A DNA stretch of 64,000 nt from Pinisolibacter aquiterrae. Lineage in GTDB: Bacteria > Pseudomonadota > Alphaproteobacteria > Rhizobiales > Ancalomicrobiaceae. Positions 25,713-38,400 of the stretch are shown piece after piece (position 1 is the stretch's first letter; each line of letters opens with the position of its first letter). The DNA is taken from contig NZ_JAFNIH010000039.1 of NCBI RefSeq assembly GCF_019160155.1, positions 1 through 64,000 on the forward strand, read 5' to 3'. Below the pieces are notes generated by a model. The model searched no databases, was not told where the DNA came from, and saw only the letters and a list, made by a program, of their open reading frames with translations. The position numbers were made by a program, and so were the translations under genes.

Positions 25713-27185
25713 TCACCGTTCGTTGCCGGCCTGGGAGGCAACCTCTGTGAGGGGTGAGAGCAGGTACTCGAGAATGCTGCGGCGACCGGTCTTGATTTCG
25801 GCGGTCACCGCCATGCCGACGCCGAGCGGGACCAAGACACCGTCGACGTCGATCGTCGTGCGATCGAGCGTGATCGTCACCGGGAAGACGAGGTTCTGAA
25901 CGCGCTGGCTGCGGCCGCTCTCTCCGCGCGTGACTGACGCCGCTCGCCCACCGGTCTCGATCTGGGCTGCATCCTGCTCGGGTATCGCGTCGCTCGCCAC
26001 CTTCACCACGCGACCCGACACCGTGCCGTAACGGGTGAAGGGGAAGGCCTCGAACTTCACCGCCACTTCGTCACCAGGGTGGACGAAGCCCATGTCCTTG
26101 TTGGGCAGATAGGCCTCGACCTCCAAGGTCGAGCCCTCGGGGACGATGCGCATCAGCTCCTCCCCGGTGGTCACGACCTGCCCGATCGTGGTCACCGTCG
26201 AAGCCTGTATCGTGCCGGTGATCGGGGCGGCCAGAGTCGTCCGCGCCGTCCGGGCTTCGGCCTTGTCGAGGCGTTGTTCGACGTCGTCGAGTTGGCGCCC
26301 GGCGTCGGCGAGCTTCTGGATGTTGTCGGAGAGCGCGGTCTCCTTGGTCCGCGCGATCTCGCGGCGGATCAGCTCCAGGGCCGCGCCGTTCTCACTCAGC
26401 TGGCCGATCTGGATGGCGAGCGTGGCCTTCTGGGTGAGGAGCGTTTCTTGCGCGTCGATCAGGCTCGCGCGGGTGCCGGAAGCTCTGTCGACCAGAATCG
26501 AACGCATGTTGACGCGAGCCGCGAGAGCGTCGATCAGCTCGCGCTCCGCGGCGATGGTCGCCGTCAGACGATCGCGCTCGGCGATCTTCTGGGCATGCTG
26601 CGCATCGAGCCCGGCGAGCGTCGCCGAGAGCTGGCGCAGATCGGCGGAGAGCACGGCTTCCTCGCGCATGCGGATCGCCGAAGGGATCTCTTCGGGCCAG
26701 ACGAGGGGCGGGATCTCGATCGGGGTGCCTTCTCCCGCCCGTCGGATCGCTTCGACGACCGTTCGCCGGCGCAAGATCTCCGCACGCCAAGCATGCTTCG
26801 AGAGCGACAACGCCGTCTCCTCGGCAACGGCGTCGGTGGGGTCGAAGCGCACCAGCGGATCGCCGGCCACGACGCGGCTCCCGTCGACGACCTCCACTCC
26901 GACGACCCGGCCCGTCTCCAGCGGCTGCACCACCTTGACCCGCCCGGTCGGCCGAACCTTGCCTTGGGCCACCGCGACGATGTCGAGCTTGCCGATCGCC
27001 GCCCAGGCCAGCGTCACAGCGACCAGAGTGCCGATCAGCAGGATCATCGCCAAGCGGACCGGCGAGGGCGGCACTTCGAGAATTTCTAGCGCCGCCGGCA
27101 GAAATTCGCGATCCCCTGGGCGCATCGCGCGTGGATCGATCGATCGCGGAGACGTCGAGCGGGTCGGAGGAACGGTGGCATTCAC
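25713..27185 (-). CDS. type I secretion periplasmic adaptor (HlyD family)
   Basis: 490 residues from a GTG at 27185, which overlaps the exporter stop (GTGA). One membrane segment near the N-terminus (PVRLAMILLIGTLVAVTLAW) is followed by the first half of the lipoyl domain (GRVKVVQPLETGRVVGVEVV). There are long coiled-coil helices from about residue 130 to 310 (ATIAAERELIDALAARVNMRS) and the second lipoyl half (TLAAPITGTIQASTVTTIG). The C-terminal beta domain ends ILEYLLSPLTEV, the standard end of HlyD/LapC-type adaptors. It links the ABC exporter to a TolC-like outer-membrane channel, which is not encoded in this window. Confidence 0.95.
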   Translation of the reverse strand: MNATVPPTRSTSPRSIDPRAMRPGDREFLPAALEILEVPPSPVRLAMILLIGTLVAVTLAWAAIGKLDIVAVAQGKVRPTGRVKVVQPLETGRVVGVEVVDGSRVVAGDPLVRFDPTDAVAEETALSLSKHAWRAEILRRRTVVEAIRRAGEGTPIEIPPLVWPEEIPSAIRMREEAVLSADLRQLSATLAGLDAQHAQKIAERDRLTATIAAERELIDALAARVNMRSILVDRASGTRASLIDAQETLLTQKATLAIQIGQLSENGAALELIRREIARTKETALSDNIQKLADAGRQLDDVEQRLDKAEARTARTTLAAPITGTIQASTVTTIGQVVTTGEELMRIVPEGSTLEVEAYLPNKDMGFVHPGDEVAVKFEAFPFTRYGTVSGRVVKVASDAIPEQDAAQIETGGRAASVTRGESGRSQRVQNLVFPVTITLDRTTIDVDGVLVPLGVGMAVTAEIKTGRRSILEYLLSPLTEVASQAGNER

Positions 27186-29362
27186 GACACCACCTCCGGT
27201 CCGGCGTTCTGCAATCCCCACAAATGGGCATAGAGACCCTTGGGACGGCGGAGCAACTCGTCGTGCGTGCCGATCTCGACGATCCGTCCCTCGTGCATGC
27301 CGATGATCCGGTCGCAGTTGCGCACCGCCGCGAGCCGATGAGCGATGATGATCACGGTGCGTCCCCTCACGATCGAGCGCATGTTGGCTTGGATCACCCG
27401 CTCGCTCTCGTAGTCGAGGGCACTCGTCGCCTCGTCGAGGATCAGGATCGGCGGATCGGTCGCGAGCGCCCGGGCGATGGCGAGCCGTTGGCGTTGACCG
27501 CCGGAGAGATTGGCGCCACGCTCTTCGATCATCGTGTCGTAGCCCTCCGGGAGACGCGACACGAACTCGTCGGCGCCGGCGAGCTTCGCCACGCGCATCA
27601 CCGCGGCGCGCGACATCGCCGGATCGGCGAGCGCGATGTTGTCGTGGATCGAGCGGTTGAACAGCAGGTTCTCCTGCAGCACCACGCCGATGTGGCGGCG
27701 CAGCCAACTCGGATCGACCTGGGCGATGTCGACCCCATCGACCAGGATCTGACCTTCGTTCGGCAGATAGAGCCGCTGCATCAACTTGGTCAACGTCGAC
27801 TTGCCCGATCCGGAAGGACCGACGATGCCGACCACCTCACCGGCGCGAATGTCGAGAGCGATGTGTTTCAACACGTCTTGAGTGCCCTGGCGGTAACGAA
27901 AGCCGACGTCGCGCAGACGAATGGCGCCCTTGGGTGGGGGGAGTGTCGCCCCGCTCTTCGACGAGGGCTCGCGCGGCGTGTCGAGAATGTCGCCGAGCCG
28001 ATCGACCGAGACCTGGATCTGCTGGAAATCCTGCCAGAGCTGGGAGAGCCGCAGAATGGGCGTGACCACCTGACCGGCGATCATGTTGAAGGCGACGAGC
28101 TCGCCGACCGTCAGACGCCCCTCGATGACCCCGGTCGCCCCGAAATACAGGATACCCGTCGTCACCAGTTTCGAGACCCATTGAATGGCGTTCTGACCAC
28201 CGAGCGCCAATTGCGTCGCCTCGAAGGATGTCCGCACGTAAGCGGCGAGCTTCTCCTCCCATTCGGCTCGCATCATCGGCTCGACCGCCGCCGCCTTCAG
28301 CGTCTGGATGCCGACGACCGTCTCGACCAGGAACTGCTGGCTCGCGGCGCCGCGATTGAACTTCTCCTGGATCTTGTCCTTCAGCGCCGGTCGAATCGTC
28401 GCGCTGATGGCGAGATAGATCGGGATCGCGCCGACGACGATCAGGGTCAGCTGCCAGGAATAGACGAACAGCACCGCGATGAAGACGAAGGTGAAGAGGA
28501 GGTCGATGCCGGAGAAAAGTCCTTGCCCCGTCAGGAACGATCGGATCGTCTCGAGTTCGCGCATACGCGCCACGGTCTGGCCGGCCGAGCGGGTCTCGAA
28601 ATAGCCGAGCGGCAGATCGAGCAGATGGGCGAAGAGGCGGCGGCCGAGTTCGACGTCGATACGGTTCGTCGTATGCGACAGCGCCCAGCCGCGAAGATAC
28701 TGAGTGACGACGTCGAATGCACCGATGGCGATCATGCCGACGGCGAGCACCGTCAGCGTCGACCAGCTGCGATGGACGAGAACCTTGTCGACGACCACCT
28801 GGAAGAAGAGCGGCGTCACCAAGGCGAAGATCTGCACCAGGAACGACGCCAACAGGACATGGGCGAGCGGCCGCCGATAGCGCCAGATCGAAGGTAGGAA
28901 CCAACGGAAGCCGAAGGTCGACGGATCCATGCCCGGCCCGATCAGACGCCGCTGAACGAGGGCGAGACGGACCGGCGGCGTCGCCGCGAGCGCGTCGGCG
29001 CCGACGAGACGCGGCGCGCGCGTCCTCGGGTCGACGAGGCGGAACTCCCCGCTCGCCGTGCGCCCGCCGAAGACGGCGAAGCTGCCGTCCGCGAGTTCGA
29101 GGATCGACGGGATCGGCACCGACGCGAGACGTTCGATGTCGAGGCCCTTGGCCACCGCGCGAGCCTTGAGGCCGACGCCGCCGGCTGCCCTCAGGATCTC
29201 GTCGACGCCGGCGGGGCGTCCGGAAAGGCCGAGCTCACGGTACATGGCCGTCGGATCGGCGGCGATGCGGTAATAGCCCGCGACGAGGGCGAGGCAGGCC
29301 AACGCCGGGTCGACTTCGACGGTCGACCGCGGTTCGAGATCGTGGTGTGCGTTCGCGGTCAT
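27182..29362 (-). CDS. type I secretion ABC exporter with C39-like domain (HlyB type)
   Basis: 726 residues. Residues 1-130 form a C39-peptidase-like domain (DPALACLALVAGYYRIAADP) in which the catalytic cysteine position is occupied by another residue, as in RTX exporters that do not cleave a leader. Residues about 160-440 are the six-helix membrane domain (FALVTPLFFQVVVDKVLVHR). The nucleotide-binding domain has GIVGPSGSGKSTLTKLMQRL, NLSGGQRQRLAIARALATDP and ILILDEATSALDYESE. The start at 29362 gives the standard length. It lies 85 bases after the giant RTX gene, its presumed substrate. Confidence 0.95.
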   Translation of the reverse strand: MTANAHHDLEPRSTVEVDPALACLALVAGYYRIAADPTAMYRELGLSGRPAGVDEILRAAGGVGLKARAVAKGLDIERLASVPIPSILELADGSFAVFGGRTASGEFRLVDPRTRAPRLVGADALAATPPVRLALVQRRLIGPGMDPSTFGFRWFLPSIWRYRRPLAHVLLASFLVQIFALVTPLFFQVVVDKVLVHRSWSTLTVLAVGMIAIGAFDVVTQYLRGWALSHTTNRIDVELGRRLFAHLLDLPLGYFETRSAGQTVARMRELETIRSFLTGQGLFSGIDLLFTFVFIAVLFVYSWQLTLIVVGAIPIYLAISATIRPALKDKIQEKFNRGAASQQFLVETVVGIQTLKAAAVEPMMRAEWEEKLAAYVRTSFEATQLALGGQNAIQWVSKLVTTGILYFGATGVIEGRLTVGELVAFNMIAGQVVTPILRLSQLWQDFQQIQVSVDRLGDILDTPREPSSKSGATLPPPKGAIRLRDVGFRYRQGTQDVLKHIALDIRAGEVVGIVGPSGSGKSTLTKLMQRLYLPNEGQILVDGVDIAQVDPSWLRRHIGVVLQENLLFNRSIHDNIALADPAMSRAAVMRVAKLAGADEFVSRLPEGYDTMIEERGANLSGGQRQRLAIARALATDPPILILDEATSALDYESERVIQANMRSIVRGRTVIIIAHRLAAVRNCDRIIGMHEGRIVEIGTHDELLRRPKGLYAHLWGLQNAGPEVVS

Positions 29363-29447
29363 CGAACGCCACCGATCGAGGAGTCTCCGGGCGCCGCCGA
29401 CGCTCGGAGAGATAGGGTCATTCGACTTCGCACCTTCGGCGCCGGCA

Positions 29448-32400
29448 TCACGCCGCCACCGCATGTGACGTGATGTCCGAGCGCGACCACGTCGTGCCGT
29501 CGGAGAAGGTGATCTGATCGAGACCGCGCGTCGCCGACGCGAAGTGGCCGGCGTCGGTCAGTGTCGCACCGGTGCCGAGCACGTCGACGTGCAGATCGTC
29601 GCCGACGATCAGCAACCTCACGTCCGCGGCCGTCAGGTCTGAGAAGACCAAGCGGTCGGCCAGTCCGTCCGTGTCGTCGATCGTGTCGTTGCCGTCGCCG
29701 GATGCGTAACGATAGACGTCGTCGCCGGCCCCTCCGACCAACAGGTCGGCTCCGGCGCCACCATCGAAGCGTTCGGAGAGATCGCCGCCCCAGAAGCCGT
29801 CGTCGCCACTCCCACCGCGATACCAGGCCTGTTCCGCGATCGCCGTGGCATCGAGCGTCGTCGTACCGACGACGAGAGATTCGATACCGCAACCCGAGCC
29901 GTAGAATTGGCCGTAGACCGTGATCGTTTCCCCGGTGACCGTATCCGTCACAAGAAGATCGGCGTTGTTGTTGCCGCCGCGCGCGAGATCGAGCCGAGCG
30001 AGATCGACCCCGTCGAGATGGAGGACATCGACGTCCCCCTCGTTCCACCAGTCCGAAACGACGTCGGATCCGTCTCCCGGAGCCCAGTAATAGTCGTCGG
30101 ATCCGGCTTCTCCGGCGAGCGTGTCCGAACCCGCTCCCCCGTGAAGCACGTCGTTTCCTGCTCCGGCCGAGATGACGTCGTCGCCGGCCCCGCCGTCGAA
30201 GCGTTCGTTGAGATCACTCCCCGCGAAACTGTCGTCACCCGCACCGCCTCGATACCAGGCGCGTTCGGCGATCGCCGTCGCGTCGAGCGTCGTGTCTCCG
30301 ACGACGAGGGATTCGATGCCGGACCCCGAGCCGTAGAGTTGGCCGGTCACCGTGATCGTTTCTCCGGTGAGCGTATCCGTCACCAGAAGGTCGGCGTTGT
30401 CGCCACCGCCACGCGCGAGGTCGAGCCGATCGAGGTCGACCCCGTCGAGGTGGAGAACATCGACATCCCCCTCGTTCCACAAGTCCGAAATGACGTCGGA
30501 TCCGTCTCCCGGAGCCCAGAAATAGTCGTCCGATCCGACCTCTCCGGCGAGTGTGTCCGCTCCCGTTCCCCCGTGAAACACGTCGTCGCCGGCCCCACCG
30601 AACAACAGGTCGCCTCCGGCGCCGCCGTCGAAGCGTTCGGAGAGATCGCCGCCCCAGAAGCCGTCGTCGCCACTCCCACCGCGATACCAGGCCTGTTCCG
30701 CGATCGCCGTGGTGTCGAGCGTCGTCGCACCGATGACGAGAGATTCGATGCCGGAACCCGAGCCGTAGAATTGGCCGTAGACCGTGATCGTCTCCCCGGT
30801 GAGCGTATCCGTCACAAGAAGATCGGCGTTGTTGTTGCCGCCGCGCGCGAGATCGAGCCGAGCGAGATCGACCCCGTCGAGATGGAGGACATCGACGTCC
30901 CCCTCGTTCCACCAGTCCGAAACGACGTCGGATCCGTCTCCCGGAGCCCAGTAATAGTCGTCCGACCCGACCTCTCCGGCGAGCGCGTCCGAACCCGCTC
31001 CCCCGTGAAGCACGTCGTTTCCTGCTCCGGCCGAGATGACGTCGTCGCCGGCTCCGCCGTCGAAGCGTTCGTTGAGATCACTCCCCGCGAAACTGTCGTC
31101 ACCCGCACCGCCTCGATACCAGGCGCGTTCGGCGATCGCCGTCGCGTCGAGCGTCGTGTCTCCGACGACGAGGATTTCGATACCGGCACCCGAACCGGAG
31201 AACTGGTCCCGGACGGTGATCGTCTTGCCGGAAACAGTGTCCGTCACCACGAGGTCGACACCGTTTGCGCCGCTGCGGGCGAAATCGAGGAGAGCGATGT
31301 CCACGCCGGAAATGGTCAGTTGGTCGACGCCACCGACTCCTCCGCCACCGATCACTTCACTCGCATCACCGTGAGCCCACGCATAGACGTCGTTGCCGGT
31401 GGTGATCGGCACGAAGTTCACGGCTCGCGCGAGAACATCGGTCCGCGACCACGAGATGCCGTCGGCGAAGACGAACGCCTCGACGCCCTGCCCCCCGTTG
31501 TCCATCAACGTGTTCTTCACCAGGATCGATCCGCCGTCGCCGGCGCCCGCCGAACTCTCCGCGATCACGATCGTCAGATCGTTGCCGTGGCGCTCGAGCC
31601 TCACATCCGCCGACGCGACGCCGGAGAAGACGATCCGGTCGCCCGTCCCGTTGCCTTTGTCCTCGGTGATCGTGTCGTCGCCGTCACCACGCGCCCAGAC
31701 ATAGGTGTCGTTGCCGATGCCGCCGTTGATCACGTCGTCGCCCTTCCCGGCGGTGATCGTGTCGGCGACGTTGAAGCCGACGATCGTGTCGTTGCCGTCG
31801 GTCGACGCTTGGGCGAGGAGCTTCATACGCACTTCGGCCCGAGACCACGTGGTCCCATCGGCAAAGACGAGCGCCTCGACCCCCTTTTCCATGCTGTCGT
31901 CGAGCGTGTTCCTGATCAGGATCGAACCGCCGTCGCCGGCCCCCGAAGCGCTCTCGGCAATCCGGATCACGAGATCGTTGCCGGTGCGTTCGAGCGTAAC
32001 CTCTGTCGGAGCGAGGTCGGAAAAGACGATCCGGTCACTCGGCCCGCCCCACGTGTCCTCGGTGATCGTGTCGTTGCCGTCGCCGCGGGCGTAGACGTAG
32101 GTGTCGTCGCCGCCGGCCCCGTTGATCACGTCGTCGCCTCGGCCGGCGGTGATCGTGTCTGGGGCATTGAAGCCGACGATCGTGTCGGCACCGGCAGTCG
32201 ACGCCTGTGCGAGCAGCATTGCCCGGATCTCGGCACGGCTCCAGACCGTGCCGTCCCCGAAGACGACCCGCTCGATACCGTCATCGTAGTGGCTGTCGTC
32301 GAGCGACGAAGTGAGCCGGACCGAACCGCCGTCACCGGCGCCCGCCTCACTCTCCGCGATCCAAAACGTCACATCGTTGCCCGAACGCTGGAGCGTGACG

Positions 32401-35400
32401 TCGCCGGGCCCGATGTCCGCGAAGAGGAGGCGGTCGGACGTCCCGCCCCAATATCCGTCGGAAATCGTGTCGTTGCCGTCGCCGCGGGCATACACGTAGG
32501 TGTCGTCGCCCCCGGCCCCGTTGATCACGTCGTCGCCTCGGCCGGCGGTGATCGTGTCTGGGGCATTGAAGCCGGCGATCGTGTCGGCACCGGCAGTCGA
32601 CGCCTGTGCTAGCAGCATCGCCCGGATCTCCGCGCGGCTCCAGACCGTGCCGTCACCGAAGACGACCTGCTCGATACCGTCGTCGTAGTGACTGTCGTCG
32701 AGCGACGAAGTGAGCCGGACCGAACCGCCGTCACCGGCGCCCGCCGCACTCTCCGCAATCGAGAAGGTCACATCGTTGCCCGAGCGTTGGAGCGTGACGT
32801 CGCCGGGCCCGATGTCGGTGAAGAGGAGACGGTCGGACGTCCCGCCCCAATAGCCGTCGGAAACCGTGTCGTTGCCGTCGCCGCGGGCATACACGTAGGT
32901 GTCGTCGCCGGCCCCGCCGTTCAGAGCGTCGTTCCCCTTACCGCCGGCGATGACGTCGGCCACGTTCGAGCCGGCGATCGTGTCGTCGCCGTCGGTCCCC
33001 GCCGCAGAGATCAACATGTTGCGAAGATCGTTCGCCGTCCAAACCGTTCCGTTGGCGAATTCGACGAATTCCACTCCGCGGTCGTATGCCTTGACCAGCA
33101 CATACTTCAAGAGGATGGAGCCACCGTCTCCAGTCCCGGCCGAACTCTCGGCAATATCGAGAATGAGATCATCCCCACTTCGCCGCAGAGACACGTCGCC
33201 GGGATCGATGCCGGTCAGCACCAGTCTATCGGCCGTTCCGGCGTACAACGTACCTTCGTCGATCGTGTCGTGGCCGTCACCACGCGCATAGACGTAGGTG
33301 TCGTCGCCTTCTCGGCCGTCGAGAACATCGTCGCCTTTGCCACCCTCGAGGCGGTCGGCGCCGCCGAAGCCGGTGACGACGTCGTTGCCGGCGGTTTCCG
33401 TTTGCGCGATCAACTTCGCCTTCAAGTCGGCGAGGCTCCAGGTGGTGCCATCGGCGAAGACATAACTCTCGACCGTGGAGTACTGCCAATCCTGCGACAA
33501 CAGCAGCAGAGAATCGCCCGTATCCGCGATCGTCAGCAGAATCTCATCGTCGTTGCCCGGCCGCGTGACGACGATGTCGGAGGGAGCGACGTCGCTTCCG
33601 AAGACGACGCGATCCACACTGGAATAGGTGACGTAGCCCAATCGCTCGTCGATCGTGTCATGGCCCGAGCCGCGTCCGAACACGTAGGTGTCGGAGCCGT
33701 CGCCGCCCATGAGGAGGTCGTCCCCGGCACCACCATCGATGACGTCGTCCGAGAAGAAGCCCTCGACGGTGTCGTCACCCGAAGTCGCGGCGTTCTCGAG
33801 CGCCTTGCTGCGCAGATCCGCGGCCGTCCAGATCGTGCCGTCCGCGAAGGCGACGCTTTCGACCTCGCTGGGGCGCCAATTGAGCACGCCGTAGCTGGTC
33901 TGATCGCTCAGGGTCAGCGTTTCGCCAGTGTCGGTCAGGGTCAAGACGATATCGTTGCCCGCACCTCTCGTCACGCGGACCTGGTCCGGAGACACGTCCT
34001 CGGTCAACGCGACCACATCGGTCTCGGGTGCGAGAATGTGGGACGAACTCTCCGCGATCCGGTCGTGGCCGTATCCATGACCGAAGACATAGGTGTCGTT
34101 GCCGTCCCCCCCCTTCATGAGGTCGCCACCGGCACCGCCGTCGAGCCGGTCGTCGGAGGCAAAGCCGAAGATTCGATCGTCGCCACTCGTCTCAGCTTCG
34201 GCGATGAGCCGCAGCTCGACGTCGCGAGCCGAGAGTACCGTCTCTCCATCGGCGTCGGTGAACACGAAACGCTCGATCCGATCGAAGGCGAGATCGCCCA
34301 CGACACCCGTATAGATGATGCCGAACTGGTTCTGAATGGTGAGCGTGCTGCCGTCGGCCAGAGTCACGACCAGATCGTCGGTGTCCTCGGGATGAGAAAA
34401 CATCACGTCGGCCGACGTCAATCCGTAGCCGAAGGCGATCGAATCCGCCTGATCGCCATAGACGCTGGTCTCGGCGTCTCGAACAAGGTCGTGCCCGTAG
34501 CCGAGGCCGAAGACATAGGTGTCGCCGTCGTTGCCACCCGAGAGGAAGTCGTCACCGGCCCCGCCGTCGAGGACGTCGGCGACGTCGAATCCCATGACGG
34601 TATCGTCGCCTTGCGTCTCCTGCGCGGCGATCGTCCGGTCCATGACCTCGGTCCAGTCGAGGCTGGATCCGTCGGCGAACCGGAAGATCTCGATGCGATC
34701 CATCCAGATCTGGCCGAAGACGCCGGTGTAGGTGGAGTTGAACTGCCCCTTCACCGTCAACGTGTCGTCGGATCCGAGGAGACCGAGGATCAGGTCACCG
34801 CCCTCGCGGGCGAAGGTCAGATCGTCTTCGGTGATGCCCTCGCCGAATTGCACGGCATCCTGATCCCATCCGACGACGGCGAAGGCGGCCGATCCGATCG
34901 ACGACACCCGCTCGTCGACTACGTCGTGGCCATAGCCGTAGCCGAACAGATAGATGTCGAAGTCGTTGCCGCCGACGAGGATGTCGTCCCCGGCGCCGCC
35001 GTCGAGAACGTCCTTGTCTGGCGTCCCAAGGATGGTCTCGGACGCACTCGAGGAACGCGAGACCTGCCAGGCGATGTCTTCGCGCGTCCACTGAACGCCG
35101 TCGACGAACTGGATGAGATCGATACCGAAGGCCGACGACGTTTCGCCTCCGCCCATGATCCCCGGAATGAAACCCGCGAACTGGTTCACGATGCGGACTT
35201 CGTCACCGGTCGCGACCACGGTGAGAAGGAGATCGAGCCCGTCGCGTGTCGCCGTGATTTCGGTCGAGGCGTATTGAGCAAATCGAACATAGTCGTCGTC
35301 GTGCGTGATGTTCGTCTCGTCGTCGACGATCGTGTCATGACCGAAATTGCGACCGATCACGTAGTCGTCGTGACCACCCTTGCCGTAGACCGTCTGGTCC

Positions 35401-38400
35401 CCCGACCCGAGATAGAAGATGTTCGCCTCTCCGGTTCCCTCGACCGGGGCGTCGAAGTCATCGACCAGAAGTGTCTCGGGGATGCCGAAGTCGCTGGCGG
35501 CCGCATTCAGAGAGATCGGCAGACCGACGTTCTCCCAGGCCGCGACGAGGTTCGCGTAGAGGAAGCCGAAGGAATTGATACTATTGCCGGTTCCTCGATC
35601 ATAGGCGGTCACGATGCGATCGAAGACGTCGTTCATCGTCGCAAAATACGCCGAGATTTCCGCCGGCGTGGCGGTCTGCACTTCGGAGAACACGTGTTCG
35701 AAGAACGGCACCAACTGCCGGTCGGTCGCCGGTCGGAAGAGATCTTCGCTCACGTCGTAGGACAAGCCGTAATAGTCCGGCGCCGCCTGTACCGCGAGCC
35801 GCACCGACAGCATGTCGAGATGGGTGTAGGCCATGTCGAAGGCGGCAACCACGGCCGATTTCGACGATCCGGCGTCGAGGACGGTCGGCAGCTGCTCGCC
35901 GGTATAACGCTCCACGAAGGCGAGTTCGTCGCTCGAGAGATCGCGCCAGCGCCCGTCCAACGACGGATTCGCGGCCTTCAAGGCCGCCAAACTCTCGTAG
36001 CTCGTATTCGAACTCGCGAGCATCCAGCGTTCGGTGCCGTCGACCTGGACGGCGTAGGCATAGTCGACGACGTGACGATCGGAAGCCCCAAGGACGACAT
36101 GAACCGTCTGATAGTGCTCGGTCGACGCGACCGCCGGCAGGGAGGCGGCCCAGCCGAGAAGGACGGGGATCGCCGCAGATCGAATGGCCTCCATCCCACG
36201 CGCGGCGCCGAGGTCGTCGAGCGCGCCGACCACCACGGTCTCGAGCGACGGCGTGAGCGTCATCACCTGCCTGAGATCGGCGAGCGTGCCATGGCCGCGC
36301 AACTCGGGCAGCGCGGCGGCCGTCTCTGAAAGGGTCGTGGCAGCGAGCCATTGCGAGTCGAAATTGTCGATCTTCAGATCGACGTTCGCGATCGTCGACG
36401 TGCTGCCGTCAGTCCGGGTGAACCCGCCCGTGGCGGTCACCTGATTGCCCGCGACGAACACGCCACTCTCATCCGTCGATGCGAGCGAGATCGAGGTGAT
36501 CCCGACTTCGGCGAGTGTCTTCAACTCGCCCTCGTCGGTGACCGCATCACCATCGGCGACGATCCACACCCGAAGCTCGGAGAAGACCGCGTCGGACGCG
36601 TCGATCACCCCGTCACCGTTGCCGTCGTAGGCCGCGAGGGCGTCGAAGCCCGACTGCATCCGCTCCGCGCCGGTGATGCGGCCGTCGCCGTTCGTATCGA
36701 CGCCGCCGTCGGCGCGCGGGCCGCCGAAGAGCTCGGAGACGTCGTCGATCACGCCGTTGCCGTTGCGGTCGAGCGCCAGGAGCCCGTCACCCGAACCGAC
36801 CCAGCCGGTCTTCTCCGAGAAGCCGTCGCCGTCGAGATCGAAGCGCGGCGACACCGAGGATTGGCCGACGAGGTCGATCCCGTCCCCGTCGAGGTCGAGG
36901 ACGAGCGGGTCCGCGCCGCGATAGAGCGAAATGCCGAGTTCCGCCTTCGGCTTGGTGCTGAGGATAGCCGCGTAGCTCGCATCGACGTTCCATGGCGTCT
37001 CGAGCTCACGGAAGAGTTTGGTCTGGACATCCATCTCCGCGACATAAAGTCCGAAGGCGCGCCCGGCAGGATCCGATCCGTAATTGGTCGATTGACCATT
37101 CGCCACGTAGGTGAGATTGCCGAGCAGATCGCCGACGACCAGTTCGCCCTTGGCGTTGTAGCCGTATTTGCACATCCCGCCGGCGCCATGGGCCCAGACG
37201 TCCTCCGACCCCTTCCAGGAAACGCCGCCGGTGAGATTCAGGTCGTCGTAGGCGTAGAGATTGTCCTCGGCGGAAGCGTCGGTGATGAGGATGTTGTTCG
37301 AGAGATAAACCTCATCGGCGCCCGAGCCCGTCGTGACCTGTGTGCCGGAACCGATGTTGCGGAATTCATCTTTGCCGCCGCCGCCGTCGACGGTCGCTAC
37401 GCCCGCCAAACCATTGAATGTGTCGGACTTGGAGGAACCGATGACTTCATTGGCGCCTCGGAATGTCCAGTTGGTACCCGCGAGGCGACCATTCTTCAGG
37501 ATCACACCGCCGTCGGCGCCGAACGCCGAAAGATCGAGGGTCGCCCATGCCGTCGCGTCGTTCGAGGTCGCGGCGGCAACATCCTGATCGACGGCCGCGC
37601 CCGCTTCGAACGAAATGGCGATCTTTTCCGATTTGGCACCCTGATCGTATTCGGCGACGGCGTCGAGCTTCAAGGTCTGTTTGCCGATCACCACCTCTTC
37701 GACGTCGTGGAGCGTGTCGGTGCCGTAGAGACCGTCGGCACCCTTGGCGATGTGGAGGCCGGTGCCGTCGTTCGCCGTCCCACCGACCAATTTGACGCTC
37801 ATGCCGCGGTAGTCGACGGTATCTGTGTCGGCACCGCCGTCTATCGAGTCGTTCCCAGACGAGCCGATGATCACATCGTTTCCATCACCCGCAAAGACGA
37901 GTTCCGATCGCCAGACCGTGTCGATTGTATCACCACCGGCGTCATCGGAACCGAGAATCAAGTTGGTCGAATCGTCGGACCAAGCGAGTTTGACACGCGG
38001 AAGAGTGCCGTTTGTCTTCGCGATCGCCGCCGAGAGTACCGCGTAATCCTTATCGCTCAACAATATGCCACCGACGCCGGCACCATTGTTGTTCGCACCG
38101 TTGTTCGGGCCCGTTGCATTGGCCCAGGTGAAGTTTCCAGCGATGAACTGCTTGCCACCGATGTTGACGATGGCCGGACCTCCGCTGTGCCCTGCGGCAC
38201 CCATGATGCCGGAAGCCGACCAGTTCATCTGACCGTCGTATCGTGCCGAACTCACGTCCAACGATTCGAGTTCCGAAGGCTGTGCGACGATGCTCGCTCC
38301 ACTCGACAGCGCGTAGCTGTCGACCTTGCCAGAGGAGGTCAACTGATCGTCCGCTACCGTATAGAGACCGGGGAAGCCGACCGAGAACATCGACTTCAGC

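Noticed and set aside
29700-34600. Regularly spaced repeats that could suggest a CRISPR array
   Set aside because: Units are 396-432 bases, in frame, and encode calcium-binding turns; there are no short direct repeats with unique spacers.
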